Part shown: positions 11,495 to 22,574 of the stretch, piece after piece | Layout: each line of letters begins with the position of its first letter | Position numbering within the stretch: the first letter of the stretch is position 1 | Assembly (NCBI GenBank): GCA_022376925.1 | Contig: JAIOJX010000025.1 | Coordinates: forward strand, 141,505,301 to 141,569,300 | Source: Tragulus kanchil | Taxonomy: Eukaryota; Chordata; Mammalia; Artiodactyla; Tragulidae | Reading direction: 5' to 3' | DNA: 64,000 nt | Translations under genes and position numbers: made by a program | Notes under the pieces: generated by a model | Told to the model about the DNA's origin: nothing | Database searches by the model: none | The model's input: only the letters and a program-made list of their open reading frames with translations

Positions 11495-11655
11495 AGGACT
11501 CTTTCAATTGCAGGTGATAGGCCGCATTCAGCACAGCCTAAGAAAGAATGATTTAAAGACACCCATACACACAGTTAATTTGATGGGCATTGAATAACTC
11601 AGAGAACTCAGGGCAGCACGTTGGGAAGTGGACAGTCCTAGGTCTCTCAGAAGCC
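11495..11655. mobile_element. Possible ancient mammalian interspersed repeat
   Basis: The opening 'aggactctttcaattgcagg' and the following 'gggcattgaataactcagag' resemble an old mammalian repeat of DNA-transposon type that I remember but cannot name. The orientation is uncertain. It is duplicated at about 12650-12811. Confidence 0.3.
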
Positions 11656-12095
11656 GGCTATTTTATAAAAAAAAACTTGCTATTTTGGCAAACTTCTGTT
11701 TTGGCAATTAAGTTTTTCTGCTTTGTAATTGTATTCACTGCTTGAAATTATTCCCTTGAAGCAGTTCATTAGACAAAGAAATAATTCATTGATGTGAAGA
11801 ATGATGGAGATGAGAAATACAAAAAATAACTTCCTTAAGAGATACAGATAAAGTCAAGTAACTGATTCTAGGTCACAGATTCAGTGGTAGATGGATTTGT
11901 GAATCCATATGTGCTTATCTTTGACAACTGTTTTTACTCTGAAATTGAGACGATTCATTGAAGTATTTAACATGTCACAATCCTATATCCATTTTTAAAG
12001 ATGAAATAACTGAAGTTCAGAGAGGAAAGATCAGCAGCCCAGGATGACAAGGAAGAAAGTAGCAGAGTTAAGGTCATTTATGAATTCTAGAAATG

Positions 12096-12209
12096 GTGAT
12101 CGACTCCAGTATTCTTGCCTGGAGAATGCCTGGGAAAGAGGAGCCTGGTGGGCTACAGTCCATGAGGTTGCAAAGAGTCAGACACTACTGAGTGACTAGC
12201 ACTTTCACT
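12096..12209 (+). mobile_element. Bov-A unit (duplicate of 10941)
   Basis: Second copy of the 10941-11054 element, including both flanking 17-bp repeats, produced by duplication 4. Confidence 0.88.
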
Positions 12210-12814
12210 TATGAATTCTAGAAATGTCAACTGGATGTCTTTTACATGACATTATGTAAAGAAAACAGAAATGATCCTGCCATTCATAAAGATGGGTTTA
12301 GTGAAAATTGATATTGAATTCAACTATATTACTTCAGTGAAGCTTAATCTCATCAATTATTCTAAATGGATTAAGGAAGATGAATAAAGGCAGGAAATCA
12401 TTGGCTTTAATCAAATGTTTTCATCACTTTCATTTTTATAAATAACTATTTCAGATGGTTTTATTATTGAATTACTAAATATAGTATAGCCTGAAAGAAC
12501 AATGACAAATTTAATTATAGAAGGGCTGTTTTTGATTAGTAACCTTTTCATATTTATTGAATACTGATAGTCCTGGATATATTTCTGGTAACAAACATTG
12601 GATCTTAAAAATCTAAGAATGTCAAAGTGGAAAGTTAACTGCATCATTCAGGACTCTTTCAATTGCAGGTGATAGGCCGCATTCAGCACAGCCTAAGAAA
12701 GAATGATTTAAAGACACCCATACACACAGTTAATTTGATGGGCATTGAATAACTCAGAGAACTCAGGGCAGCACGTTGGGAAGTGGACAGTCCTAGGTCT
12801 CTCAGAAGCCGGCT

Positions 12815-13899
12815 GCCCCGGGTATTGTCTGCATCTCTTTTCTGCTACAATTCTTTATGCTCATATTTTTTATTATGTTTTTCAGCAAACACATTTCAGA
12901 TATTTCTTGAGTTAGTACCTTAAAAGCTTGATTATCAGAGAGAAAGGAGAATAGTTCTCTGGGATGTCAAGAAGAAAAGTTTCATGGATGAATTTCAGTG
13001 GTCAGGCACTTCAGTCTCTCTAGGGCCTTGGACACTAGGTTTTCTCAAGAATGTTTACGTACTAAATCTAAGTGGTCAGGAGAGTAAGTTCTATTAATAG
13101 AAACTGGAGAATTGAGTTGCTGCCAGAAAAATGTATGGTCACTTGTTATCCCTTGGCTTCCCAATACACACAACCGTACACAGAGACATATTTCTCCCTT
13201 ATTAATTTTTTAAAGAATGTCCTCCTCCCAGATTTAATGCCATTATCCATTTTAGAGTCATGAATTACTCCTTTCTCAATAACATCTAATGACTGCATTG
13301 GAAATTCCTTCAACAATATATCTGCTCAATGTGAATTCCTCCCAGTCAATATAAGTGATTGACTGCTTATATCTTGAAGTGGTCAGTCCTGATACCACAA
13401 CCTAACACAATTATGCCACAGAAATTGTAACCATTCTAAAATCTACTTAGAGCAAAACAGAAGGGAATCTTATCTTGTCCTTATGTGTTAAAACATTGTA
13501 ACAGTTGAACAAGCATTTTGCAAATGCATTCATTTATTTGTCAAGTGACTCCCTTGGTCAAGTTTTATGACAAGATATTCCATTTCCCCTGAGTCCTGTG
13601 TAAAACAAATGATAGTGGGGGTTCTGGGAAACAAGTGCAAGAAGCCGTCGAACATGCCAGTCTTCTGTCCTTTTCTAATAGGTCTCTAGAGCAAAGCTCT
13701 CCAACAGTGTTCTCAGCTATGTTGAGTGTATGCTAAGGTGTTTATGCCTCAAGTGGCATGGCAGAAATAAGAAGTGTGGAAATTCTGGGTAAGTGTCTGG
13801 ACTTCTTTAAGATGTTTATGTAGTTAAATGAGCAAATACAATTTTCTAAGCATGTGATAAAATGAAAAAAGTTAAATATATATTTTATCATTATATATC
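12815..13899. other. Unique sequence, nothing recognised
   Basis: About 1.1 kb without duplication. It holds short frames only (for example 63 codons at 13072, starting at GTG) and no repeat I can name with confidence. Confidence 0.45.
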
Positions 13900-14112
13900 T
13901 ATGAGTCCTCTGGTGACTCTGTCAGTAAAAAATTCACCTGCAATGCAGGAGGCCTGGATTCGATCCCTGGGTCTATCCCTGGGGAAGATCCCCTAGAGAA
14001 GGAAATGGCAACCTGCTCCAGTATTCTTGCCTGGGAAATCTCATGGACAGAGGAGTCTGTTGGGCTAGAATTCATGGGGTTCGCAAGAGTTGGACATGAC
14101 TTAGCAATTAAA
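13900..14112 (+). mobile_element. Bov-tA SINE
   Basis: Full-length order on the plus strand: tRNA-like head with 'gcaatgcaggaggcctgg' and 'ttcgatccctggg', 'gagaaggaaatggcaacc', 'ctccagtattcttgcctggg' and the BovB-derived tail ending 'ttggacatgacttagcaa'. A small internal duplication ('ccctgggtctatccctgggg') lies after the B box. Confidence 0.93.
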
Positions 14113-14434
14113 ACATGATGTTTATCCTAAAGCTACAAGTAGCAACTTTCTTGAAAACATATTTTGAAAATAAAAATTCAAAATCACTTGACCAGTTGTA
14201 TTGTTATAATATGCATGGTTGTCCTCCTAGACAAACACTAAGGAATCCTCATAAATCTACCCCCTCTCCTCCCATCAGTCTCGTCAGTTCACATTTAAGT
14301 TCTTTGTTACGTTTCATATCAAATGCTAATTTTTATGTTAGATTCAGCCACAATAATTGCCGAAACACAAATTGATGTTAGCTAACAATAAAAATTGGAT
14401 TTATGATAAATATGTGGAAGAATTCCCCTCATGG

Positions 14435-14935
14435 CGGCTCCCCTGTTGGCTCAGATGGTAAAGAATTTGCCTGCAATGCAGGAGACCTCGATTCAATCCC
14501 TGGGTTGGGAGATCCCCTGGAGAAGGAAATGGTAACCCACTCTAGTACTCTTGCCTATAAAATCCTATAGACAGAGAACCCTGGCGGGCTACAGTCCATG
14601 GGTCGCAGAGTCAGACACAGGGCTTCCCTGGTGGTCCAGTGGGTGGAGAGTCTGCCTTGCAGTGCAAGGGGCACCGGTTCCATCTCTGGCCCAGGAGGAC
14701 CCCACGTGCCTGGGAGCAGCTGGACCGGTGTGTCCAATTACCAGTCAGTTCTCTGGAGCACATGCTCCCAGAGCCGGAGCTCTGCAATGAGAGATACCAC
14801 TGCAATGGGAGGCTCACACAGGCCAGAGTGAAGATAGATGATAATAAATAAATACAAAACCAATAAAAGAGGCCAAAATTAAAAAAAAAAAAAGAGTCAG
14901 ACACAACTGAATGACTTACACTTCACTTTACTTCT
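14435..14935 (+). mobile_element. Bov-tA SINE interrupted by a younger SINE
   Basis: A full-length Bov-tA split at 14619 by the SINE at 14620-14892; its tail resumes with 'agagtcagacacaactgaat' at 14893. The host element reads continuously once the insert and one target-site duplication are removed. Confidence 0.93.
14620..14892 (+). mobile_element. CHR-2-related SINE, subfamily B, nested in Bov-tA
   Basis: Head 'gggcttccctggtggtccag', B box-like 'ggttccatctctgg', body 'tgtccaattaccagtcagt', and a tail of subfamily B type ('accaataaaagaggccaaaa') ending in poly(A). A perfect 13-bp target-site duplication, agagtcagacaca, lies at 14607-14619 and 14893-14905. It must be younger than its Bov-tA host. 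Confidence 0.95.
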
Positions 14936-15131
14936 CATTATCGATGGAAAAGATTCAAAAAATTGAGTTTTTTCAATATAGGGTCTGAAATCTGGGCCCT
15001 GGTACCAGATCATCAGTAGTCAGAAGTCTAGCTCTTTTGAGGAACTGAAAAAAAGGACAGAATATGATAAAAGAGTGATTAGTAAAAATACTAATTCAAA
15101 GGAAAAGTAAAGGCCAGATTATTGATAAACC

Positions 15132-15404
15132 TTTTTTTTTTTTAAATTTTGGCCTATTTTTATTGATTTTTATTTATTTTTCTTCTATCTTTATTCTTTA
15201 GCCAGTGTGGGCCTCCCATTCTAGTGGCCTTTCTCACTGCAATGCACTGGCTCTGGGCACATGTGCTCCAGAATGCTGGCTTGTAATTGGACACACTGGT
15301 CCAGCCCCTCAGTGGCATGTGGGATCCTCCCGGGCCAGGGATCGAACCTGTGCCTCTTGCACTGCAAGGCAGACTCTTTACCCACTGGACCACTAGGGAA
15401 GCCC
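15132..15404 (-). mobile_element. CHR-2-related SINE, subfamily B
   Basis: Starts with poly(T) at 15132 and 'ttggcctatttttattgatt' (subfamily B tail), ends with 'agggaagccc'. The flanks 'ttgataaac' and 'atggtaaac' may be an imperfect target-site duplication. Confidence 0.92.
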
Positions 15405-16035
15405 TATGGTAAACATTTTGATTGTTTTGGTAAGTAAAATTTGTTAATACTTTTATGTGAGAGAAAAAGCAATTGTTATATCTAGCTTGTGCTTAACTTT
15501 TCATAATCTATCTCTGGACATATTATATCCCAGCTCTTTACAAATGTCCCCTATACCCCAGTGTATCAAACACTGAGTGGCAATTTATTAGGAATGTGAC
15601 CAAGAATGACAACAAAATTTAGGGCTTTTCAAACTTTCCATTTCAACATTGATTGAGATAAAATCGAAAATGGATCTGCTAAGTAAATTTATAACCAGGC
15701 ATTCCAAAGAAGAATAATAAATGACCTTAAATCTTCAGATTTCCATGTTCTATTCTTTATAGTAGTCCATAAACAGGCATTTTGTTAGTAAGATTGTTTG
15801 CTGTAAGTTGAAAAGTGAGAGTATATACTAAAAATTATGAGTAGGTATTATCTTTAGTCTGATTTTCACTTGAATATTTACTGAGAAATTTTATGATCAA
15901 AATTTATATTTATCTTCTTCAAAATCCTTTTTGAGTGGAATTAACCACACTTCAGATAGGATGGGCTGTGAGCTAACAGAGAGGCCTTGCACAATGCAGT
16001 TAAATCCTATGACGTACAAACTTAAGGTAATGTAT
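15405..16035. other. Unique sequence, nothing recognised
   Basis: A+T-rich intergenic sequence; no repeat family, gene or RNA is recognisable. Confidence 0.5.
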
Positions 16036-16252
16036 GTGCATGCTTGATCATTTAGTCATTTCTGACTCTTTGTGGCCCATGGACAGCAAACCATCAAGCT
16101 CCTCTGTCCATGGAGTTTTCCAGGCAAGAATGCTGTAGTAGGTTGCCATTTCCTTCTCCAGGTATTTTTCCTGACCCAGGGATTGAACCTGTGTCTCCTG
16201 AATCTCCTGCCTTGGCAGGCAGATTCTTTCCACTGGGACATCTGGAAAGCCT
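16036..16252 (-). mobile_element. Bov-tA SINE
   Basis: Complete on the minus strand: the plus strand shows 'catttctgactctttgtgg', 'ttccaggcaagaatgctgta', 'ggttgccatttccttctcca', and the reverse complement of the tRNA-like head ending near 'catctggaaagcct'. Open frames of 60-117 codons here are translations of this SINE. Confidence 0.92.
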
Positions 16253-17427
16253 AATTTAAGAAAATGGAAATTCCTAAATATTACTTGTTTAAGACCAAAA
16301 TGGTTTTGTCTCTCCAAGTGCTGTACATAGCAGAAATTGAAAGTTGTCTTCCTAGCTACATGAAAGCTAGAAATTTCTTCAATATCCTGGACTAAAGCCA
16401 CACAGTGTCTTAAATTTGAGAAGTACTTCTGAAGTGAGTGCTATGTTGCACTAGCAAGTTACAGAGTACAAAGGCTTCTGAGCAGATAGAAATATAGGTG
16501 AAAGAGAATCATCTTTTTTTTAAAAGAATCCTTGCCAACTGAAGTTGAAACAAATTCTTATCAGGCAAACCAGCTGACAGAGACCTGTAATAATCTTATC
16601 TTAATGTGACAAGAGTATTGATAAACACTTCAAGGTCTGATAGAGTTTAACAAGTAAATAAATATAACACTGCTTGACCAAACTGTATCTCTCTTCAATA
16701 AGAAAGTAAATACAACATCACCAAAAAAAATCATTTCTAAAAATATGCTAATGGGCATTTTAAGTTTTTACATTATTTTGAAAATAAATATTTGAAATAC
16801 AGATAAATAAAAACTGGGGTAAATAATTTAATGCAAAGAGGTCTCCTGAAATTGACAAGAAAAAATCATTTACAAGAACCTCGACTGTGAACGTTTAGTA
16901 TCCTAGTTATATTATCAAAATTTGGTAGTGTACTAAAGATCTGTATACAATGAAATGTATTTTTGATGTTTAGAATCAGTATCTCTGGAGAACACTAATA
17001 TGTACACTTATGTAAAGCATTTGAAAGCCTTATTCATTTCAAAAATTTCATCTAATTGCTAAATTTTCAGTGGTATACATCAGAATAGTAAAATCAAATT
17101 GAAAATGCACTATTAATAGATTTTGTGGGAGTGCGAAGATACATTTTTGGCAAAGTAGTTTTCAACATTGTTTAGAATGTTATTCTTGTCAATCTGTGCT
17201 GAGTCAGAGCTGAGCAATCAACATGAGCTGCTAACAATCATCAGTTTTTTCCTTGTCTCATTTTCCATATGACTTTTAAATATGGAACTACAACATTTGG
17301 ATAATGGGTATCTCTTGCATAAATTACTGAATTGCTTGTAATTGTCATCTTCTTAATAGTTTCCTTTTTCTGTTACGCTTTTTTTTTACCCCCAGAAACA
17401 TTAACTTTGCTCAATTAAGAGAAAGGG

Positions 17428-17428
<1 letters not shown>

Positions 17429-17460
<32 letters not shown>
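17429..17460. repeat. (CA)n microsatellite
   Basis: About 16 uninterrupted AC/CA units. The duplicate tract at 18525-18559 has a slightly different length and is followed by 'acataag', so the locus length is uncertain. Confidence 0.95.
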
Positions 17461-17461
<1 letters not shown>

Positions 17462-18523
17462 AGGAATTTGACAAACTAATTTAGAGTTTTTGGGTGGGAT
17501 GACACTTTCTCTATCCTTTATTCTAGAGGTGAGACTCCCCAACAGTATCAAACAAAATTTGTAGTTTTATTGGATGTGGATCTGAATTTCTTTTTCCATT
17601 TGGGTGCATCTTTTTAAAAGAATCCTTGCCAACTGAAGTTGAAACAAATTCTTATCAGGCAAACCAGCTGACAGAGACCTGTAATAATCTTATCTTAATG
17701 TGACAAGAGTATTGATAAACACTTCAAGGTCTGATAGAGTTTAACAAGTAAATAAATATAACACTGCTTGACCAAACTGTATCTCTCTTCAATAAGAAAG
17801 TAAATACAACATCACCAAAAAAAATCATTTCTAAAAATATGCTAATGGGCATTTTAAGTTTTTACATTATTTTGAAAATAAATATTTGAAATACAGATAA
17901 ATAAAAACTGGGGTAAATAATTTAATGCAAAGAGGTCTCCTGAAATTGACAAGAAAAAATCATTTACAAGAACCTCGACTGTGAACGTTTTAGTATCCTA
18001 GTTATATTATCAAAATTTGGTAGTGTACTAAAGATCTGTATACAATGAAATGTATTTTTGATGTTTAGAATCAGTATCTCTGGAGAACACTAATATGTAC
18101 ACTTATGTAAAGCATTTGAAAGCCTTATTCATTTCAAAAATTTCATCTAATTGCTAAATTTTCAGTGGTATACATCAGAATAGTAAAATCAAATTGAAAA
18201 TGCACTATTAATAGATTTTGTGGGAGTGCGAAGATACATTTTTGGCAAAGTAGTTTTCAACATTGTTTAGAATGTTATTCTTGTCAATCTGTGCTGAGTC
18301 AGAGCTGAGCAATCAACATGAGCTGCTAACAATCATCAGTTTTTTCCTTGTCTCATTTTCCATATGACTTTTAAATATGGAACTACAACATTTGGATAAT
18401 GGGTATCTCTTGCATAAATTACTGAATTGCTTGTAATTGTCATCTTCTTAATAGTTTCCTTTTTCTGTTACGCTTTTTTTTTACCCCCAGAAACATTAAC
18501 TTTGCTCAATTAAGAGAGAAGGG

Positions 18524-18524
<1 letters not shown>

Positions 18525-18559
<35 letters not shown>
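18525..18559. repeat. (CA)n microsatellite (duplicate)
   Basis: Duplicate of the tract at 17429 through duplication 5; one or two units longer. Confidence 0.93.
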
Positions 18560-18563
<4 letters not shown>

Positions 18564-18867
18564 TAAGGAAATTGTCAAATTCAATTGTAGTTTTTAGGTG
18601 GGATGTGACTTCCTCTATCCTTTATACTAGAGATGAGATGCCCCAACAGTATCAAACAATATAAATTTTGGAAATTAGGAATGTATATTGGATGTGGATC
18701 TGAATTTCTTTTTCCATCTGGATTCTAGTTAGGTAATAGATTTGCTGATCTTCTCCCTAGTGTATTTAAGCGTAGGGAAAAAAAAAAAAAAAACTAATGA
18801 AAGAGACAGAATAAAGGGGAAGATGGACAACAATGTAACTGACTCTATTTTGATTTGTCATATATAG

Positions 18868-19167
18868 GTGAGTTATCCAAGAACGGAGTGGATACAAGGC
18901 AAAAGTGAGCTGTATCTCTCTTGTTGCTCTGCCTCATATACAATGGCAGAAGCTGCAAGGTTGGAGAAAGTTAAACAGTGGTTAAACTTTCATTTCAGAG
19001 GACTGTGCACAGAGTCCCATAGGACCTACAAAGAATTTCCAAAGGGCCCAGGAGGAAGGCAATTATTTGAATTTCTATCCGACACGAAATATTCAGAGCC
19101 AGTGGGAAATAACCAAAGAAACAGGAATGAAATTGTCTTGAAGGACCAGAAAACAACGATTGAATAG
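18868..19167 (+). other. Unrecognised 99-codon open frame
   Basis: The frame starts at a GTG and has an internal ATG at 18943 (MAEAARLEKVKQWLNFHFRG...). Its composition is more protein-like than the surrounding A+T-rich frames: charged and not low-complexity. I recognise no domain or family. It has no evident splice architecture and could be chance, an old processed pseudogene or part of an unknown repeat. Confidence 0.15.
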
Positions 19168-19307
19168 AGTATAGGTGAACCAATTTACTAAAGAAAGCTA
19201 ACAGGTTCATTTTTAATTATTGATTGCTTAAACAGTTGTACTTTTATATATACTTTAATTGTGCATATTGACAGCCTGATATAGTAATTAGAACAGCCAT
19301 TTTACCA

Positions 19308-21508
19308 ATTAGAAAGACAGGAGTTAACCTCGTTTTTTGAAACTCAAAGAATTAATTTTAGCTTTAATTCCTTAGATTTCCTCTTTTCCATTAAAAATAA
19401 CAGTAGCAAGTCTTTTAAGTATAAAAGGATTGTAGAAGTTTAGAAGTAAGAGCTCCCATATGCCCCAGGGAAATTAGTAGGAAGTTCTAGAGAAGGAGGT
19501 ATTGAAATGAACATCGAGTGAAAGACAGGGATTTCAGCTAAGAATAAACATTTGGGGAAAGGAATATCATTATCAGAATTTTTGCCCAAAGAGGAGAAGG
19601 TTGGAAACTTACAAGTACAAAGCAATGATAAATCAGACTAGAAATGATATCCTAGTGAAAGGAAGAAATGGCATGCCAAGAGAGAAGGCTCTGAGTGCTA
19701 AGTAGAAGACATCTTGTAGGTTTTCCTGGTTTTTGTGACTTTAAAGCATTTAGTTTAACAGCATTAGTATTATTACATCATCTTAAGATAAAAAAAGACG
19801 TTATTATAATTCAAAATATTAGGAGTAAAGGAAAGTAAACTCATTTACACTGGCTATATGATAAACTCAATTCTTTCTGCAAACTGCATGACAGAGAATT
19901 GGTATCTATTTGCCAAGAGTTGAGTGACCCTCTCAAAGGAAAAATAAACTTACTGCAAAAGAAAAACATATGTATTGACTTTTTCAAACAATTCTGAGAA
20001 AATATGAAATAGATAATAATAAAATACATTAGAGAAAAGTGACTCATAGTGTGCACAGCATAGTAATAAGTGATACTGTAAATGAAGTGGACCTAATAGC
20101 ATCTAGTGAAAACTCCCTTCCTCCAACAACAGCAGAGTACACATTTTTTTTTTTTCCCGGGGCACATGAAGCACTCTACAAAGTAGACCTTATTTTAGAC
20201 CATAAAACATATCTTAGTAATTTTGAATTTGTACAAAGTATATTTCTCTGTCTCAATGGAATAACATTAGAAATTAAAAACAGTACAATATTTGATAAAT
20301 GTACAACAATATGGTGGTTAAATCACGGCAACCTAAACAGGTAGTCTAAGAAAAAATCAAAAAAGAAATTGGAAAATGCTCTGACATAAATTAAGATGAA
20401 AACACAATATTAGAAAGACAGGAGTTAACCTCGTTTTTGAAACTCAAAGAATTAATTTTAGCTTTAATTCCTTAGATTTCCTTTTCCATTAAAAATAACA
20501 GTAGCAAGTCTTTTAAGTATAAAAGGATTGTAGAAGTTTAGAAGTAAGAGCTCCCATATGCCCCAGGGAAATTAGTAGGAAGTTCTAGAGAAGGAGGTAT
20601 TGAAATGAACATCGAGTGAAAGACAGGGATTTCAGCTAAGAATAAACATTTGGGGAAAGGAATATCATTATCAGAATTTTTGCCCAAAGAGGAGAAGGTT
20701 GGAAACTTACAAGTACAAAGCAATGATAAATCAGACTAGAAATGATATCCTAGTGAAAGGAAGAAATGGCATGCCAAGAGAGAAGGCTCTGAGTGCTAAG
20801 TAGAAGACATCTTGTAGGTTTTCCGGGTTTTTTGTGACTTTAAAGCATTTAGTTTAACAGCATTAGTATTATTACATCATCTTAAGATAAAAAAAGACGT
20901 TATTATAATTCAAAATATTAGGAGTAAAGGAAAGTAAACTCATTTACACTGGCTATATGATAAACTCAATTCTTTCTGCAAACTGCATGACAGAGAATTG
21001 GTATCTATTTGCCAAGAGTTGAGTGACCCTCTCAAAGGAAAAATAAACTTACTGCAAAAGAAAAACATATGTATTGACTTTTTCAAACAATTCTGAGAAA
21101 ATATGAAATAGATAATAATAAAATACATTAGAGAAAAGTGACTCATAGTGTGCACAGCATAGTAATAAGTGATACTGTAAATGAAGTGGACCTAATAGCA
21201 TCTAGTGAAAACTCCCTTCCTCCAACAACAGCAGAGTACACATTTTTTTTTTTCCGGTGCACATGAAGCACTCTACAAAGTAGACCTTATTTTAGACCAT
21301 AAAACATATCTTAGTAATTTTGAATTTGTACAAAGTATATTTCTCTGTCTCAATGGAATAACATTAGAAATTAAAAACAGTACAATATTTGATAAATGTA
21401 CAACAATATGGTGGTTAAATCACGGCAACCTAAACAGGTAGTCTAAGAAAAAATCAAAAAAGAAATTGGAAAATGCTCTGACATAAATTAAGATGAAAAC
21501 ACAATATT
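19308..21508. repeat. Direct tandem duplication 6 (period about 1100 bp), probable assembly artefact
   Basis: 19308-20409 is repeated at 20409-21508, joined through the shared word 'attag'. Differences are homopolymer lengths ('ctcgttttttgaaac' against 'ctcgtttttgaaac') and small changes by a poly(T) run ('cccggggcac' against 'ccggtgcac'). Confidence 0.95.
20085..20409 (+). mobile_element. L1 ORF2 endonuclease-region remnant (copy of 21185)
   Basis: Translation shows L1 ORF2 landmarks: 'TAEYTFFF', 'LILDHKTYLSNFEF' and 'GITLEIKNS', corresponding to the end of the endonuclease domain and the start of the linker. Old, with stops. It is cut off by the duplication junction at 20409. Confidence 0.8.
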
Positions 21509-21575
21509 CCAAAACTTTTGGGAAACAGTTAAAGACTCAATGGACCTTTATCGCTATAAACATGTATAGAAAAAA
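21185..21575 (+). mobile_element. L1 ORF2 endonuclease/linker remnant
   Basis: The same L1 piece as at 20085, continuing further ('ccaaaacttttgggaaacag', then 'tatcgctataaaca'), which is the L1 linker towards the RT. It is broken by frameshifts. Confidence 0.8.
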
Positions 21576-21604
21576 AAAAGTCTCAAATTAATAATCTGTA
21601 GCCT

Positions 21605-21889
21605 TGGACTTCCCTGGCAGTACAGTGGGTAAAGAGTCCCCTCTGTGGTGCAAGGGGCACCGGTTTGATCCCTGGCCTGGGAAGATCTCACTTGCGGTGG
21701 AGCAGCTGGACCAGTGTGTGCAATTACGAGCCAGTATTCTGGAGCACATGTGCCCAGAGCCGGTGCTCTGCAATGAGGGAGGCCACTGCAATGGGAGGCC
21801 CACACAGGCCAAAGAATAAAGATGCATGAACACAAATGATGGCTTAGAGGCAAAAAAAAAAAAAAAAAAAAAAAAAAAGTATATAAAAA
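21605..21889 (+). mobile_element. CHR-2-related SINE, subfamily B
   Basis: Head 'ggacttccctggcagtacag', B box 'ggtttgatccctgg', shared body and a long poly(A) from 21852. A perfect 15-bp target-site duplication, aataatctgtagcct, lies at 21590-21604 and 21890-21904. Frames of 71-136 codons on both strands here are SINE translations. Confidence 0.95.
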
Positions 21890-22080
21890 AATAATCTGTA
21901 GCCTGCATGAGTACAGAATTATATTTGATTGTGCCTCTTCCACAGTAATTTTACCTAAAATCAAGTATTTTCTTCCCTGTCTTCAGACAGTATGCAAACT
22001 TAGTTGCTTTTCGCATTTATATAGTTATACATGGTAACCTAATAATGTAAGGAATGGTTGAAATTTTGCTTATTTTATTA

Positions 22081-22412
22081 TTATTTTTTTAAAGATTTAT
22101 TTATTTATTTACTTTGGGCGGGGGTCGGGTTGGGGAGGGAGGGGAGTGGGCGGGCCACTTCTATTGGTCTTTCATTTCTCTATTTTCATTCGTCTTCGTT
22201 CCTTGGCTCCTGTGGGCCTCCCATCGCGGTGGTGTCTGTCGTTGCAGAGCACTGGCTCTGGGCGCGTGCGCTCCGAGCTCCAGAGCTCGGTGATTGGACA
22301 CATCAGTCCAGCCGCTCCGCGGCACGTGGGATCTTCCCAGGCCAGGGATCGAACCGGCGCCCCTTGCACTGCAAGGCCATGTCCTTACCCACTGGACCAC
22401 CAGGGGAAGCCC
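22081..22412 (-). mobile_element. CHR-2-related SINE, subfamily A
   Basis: The plus strand starts with the reverse of the (aaat)n tail and a G-rich run, then 'ccacttctattggtctttca', and ends with '...ggggaagccc'. The body is CpG-rich ('ctgggcgcgtgcgctccgag'). A target-site duplication of about 11 bp, ttattttatta, flanks it (22070-22080 and 22413-22423). Confidence 0.94.
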
Positions 22413-22574
22413 TTATTTTATTAAACTTAATCTAAATGACCAATCAGGATGTTTCTCAACTTCTTCGATAATTTTGGCTCATTTGTCAGTATTTGATATA
22501 TATTGTTAAGGTTGTACTTGGTTTTTTACAAAAAATGTGTTTTAAAGTGAGAATGAATGATAAAAAAAGTATTA

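Larger units (their letters stand above)
10504..12814. repeat. Direct tandem duplication 4 (period 1155 bp), overlaps duplication 3
   Basis: 10504-11657 is repeated at 11658-12814. Its first 400 bases are also the end of duplication 3, so 9326-9730, 10504-10906 and 11660-12061 are three copies of one sequence. A Bov-A unit is carried along. Confidence 0.95.
16513..18719. repeat. Direct tandem duplication 5 (period 1094 bp), with diverged end after (CA)n
   Basis: 16513-17605 is repeated at 17608-18719. Copies agree almost perfectly up to the (CA)n tract (17429 and 18525). Beyond it they differ at many positions, for example 'ttgacaaactaatttagag' against 'ttgtcaaattcaattgtag'. Loss of quality after a slippery dinucleotide run near a read or contig end explains this. 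Confidence 0.93.

Noticed and set aside
13072..13263. 63-codon frame in unique sequence
   Set aside because: Starts at GTG and shows no family resemblance; length is within chance expectation.
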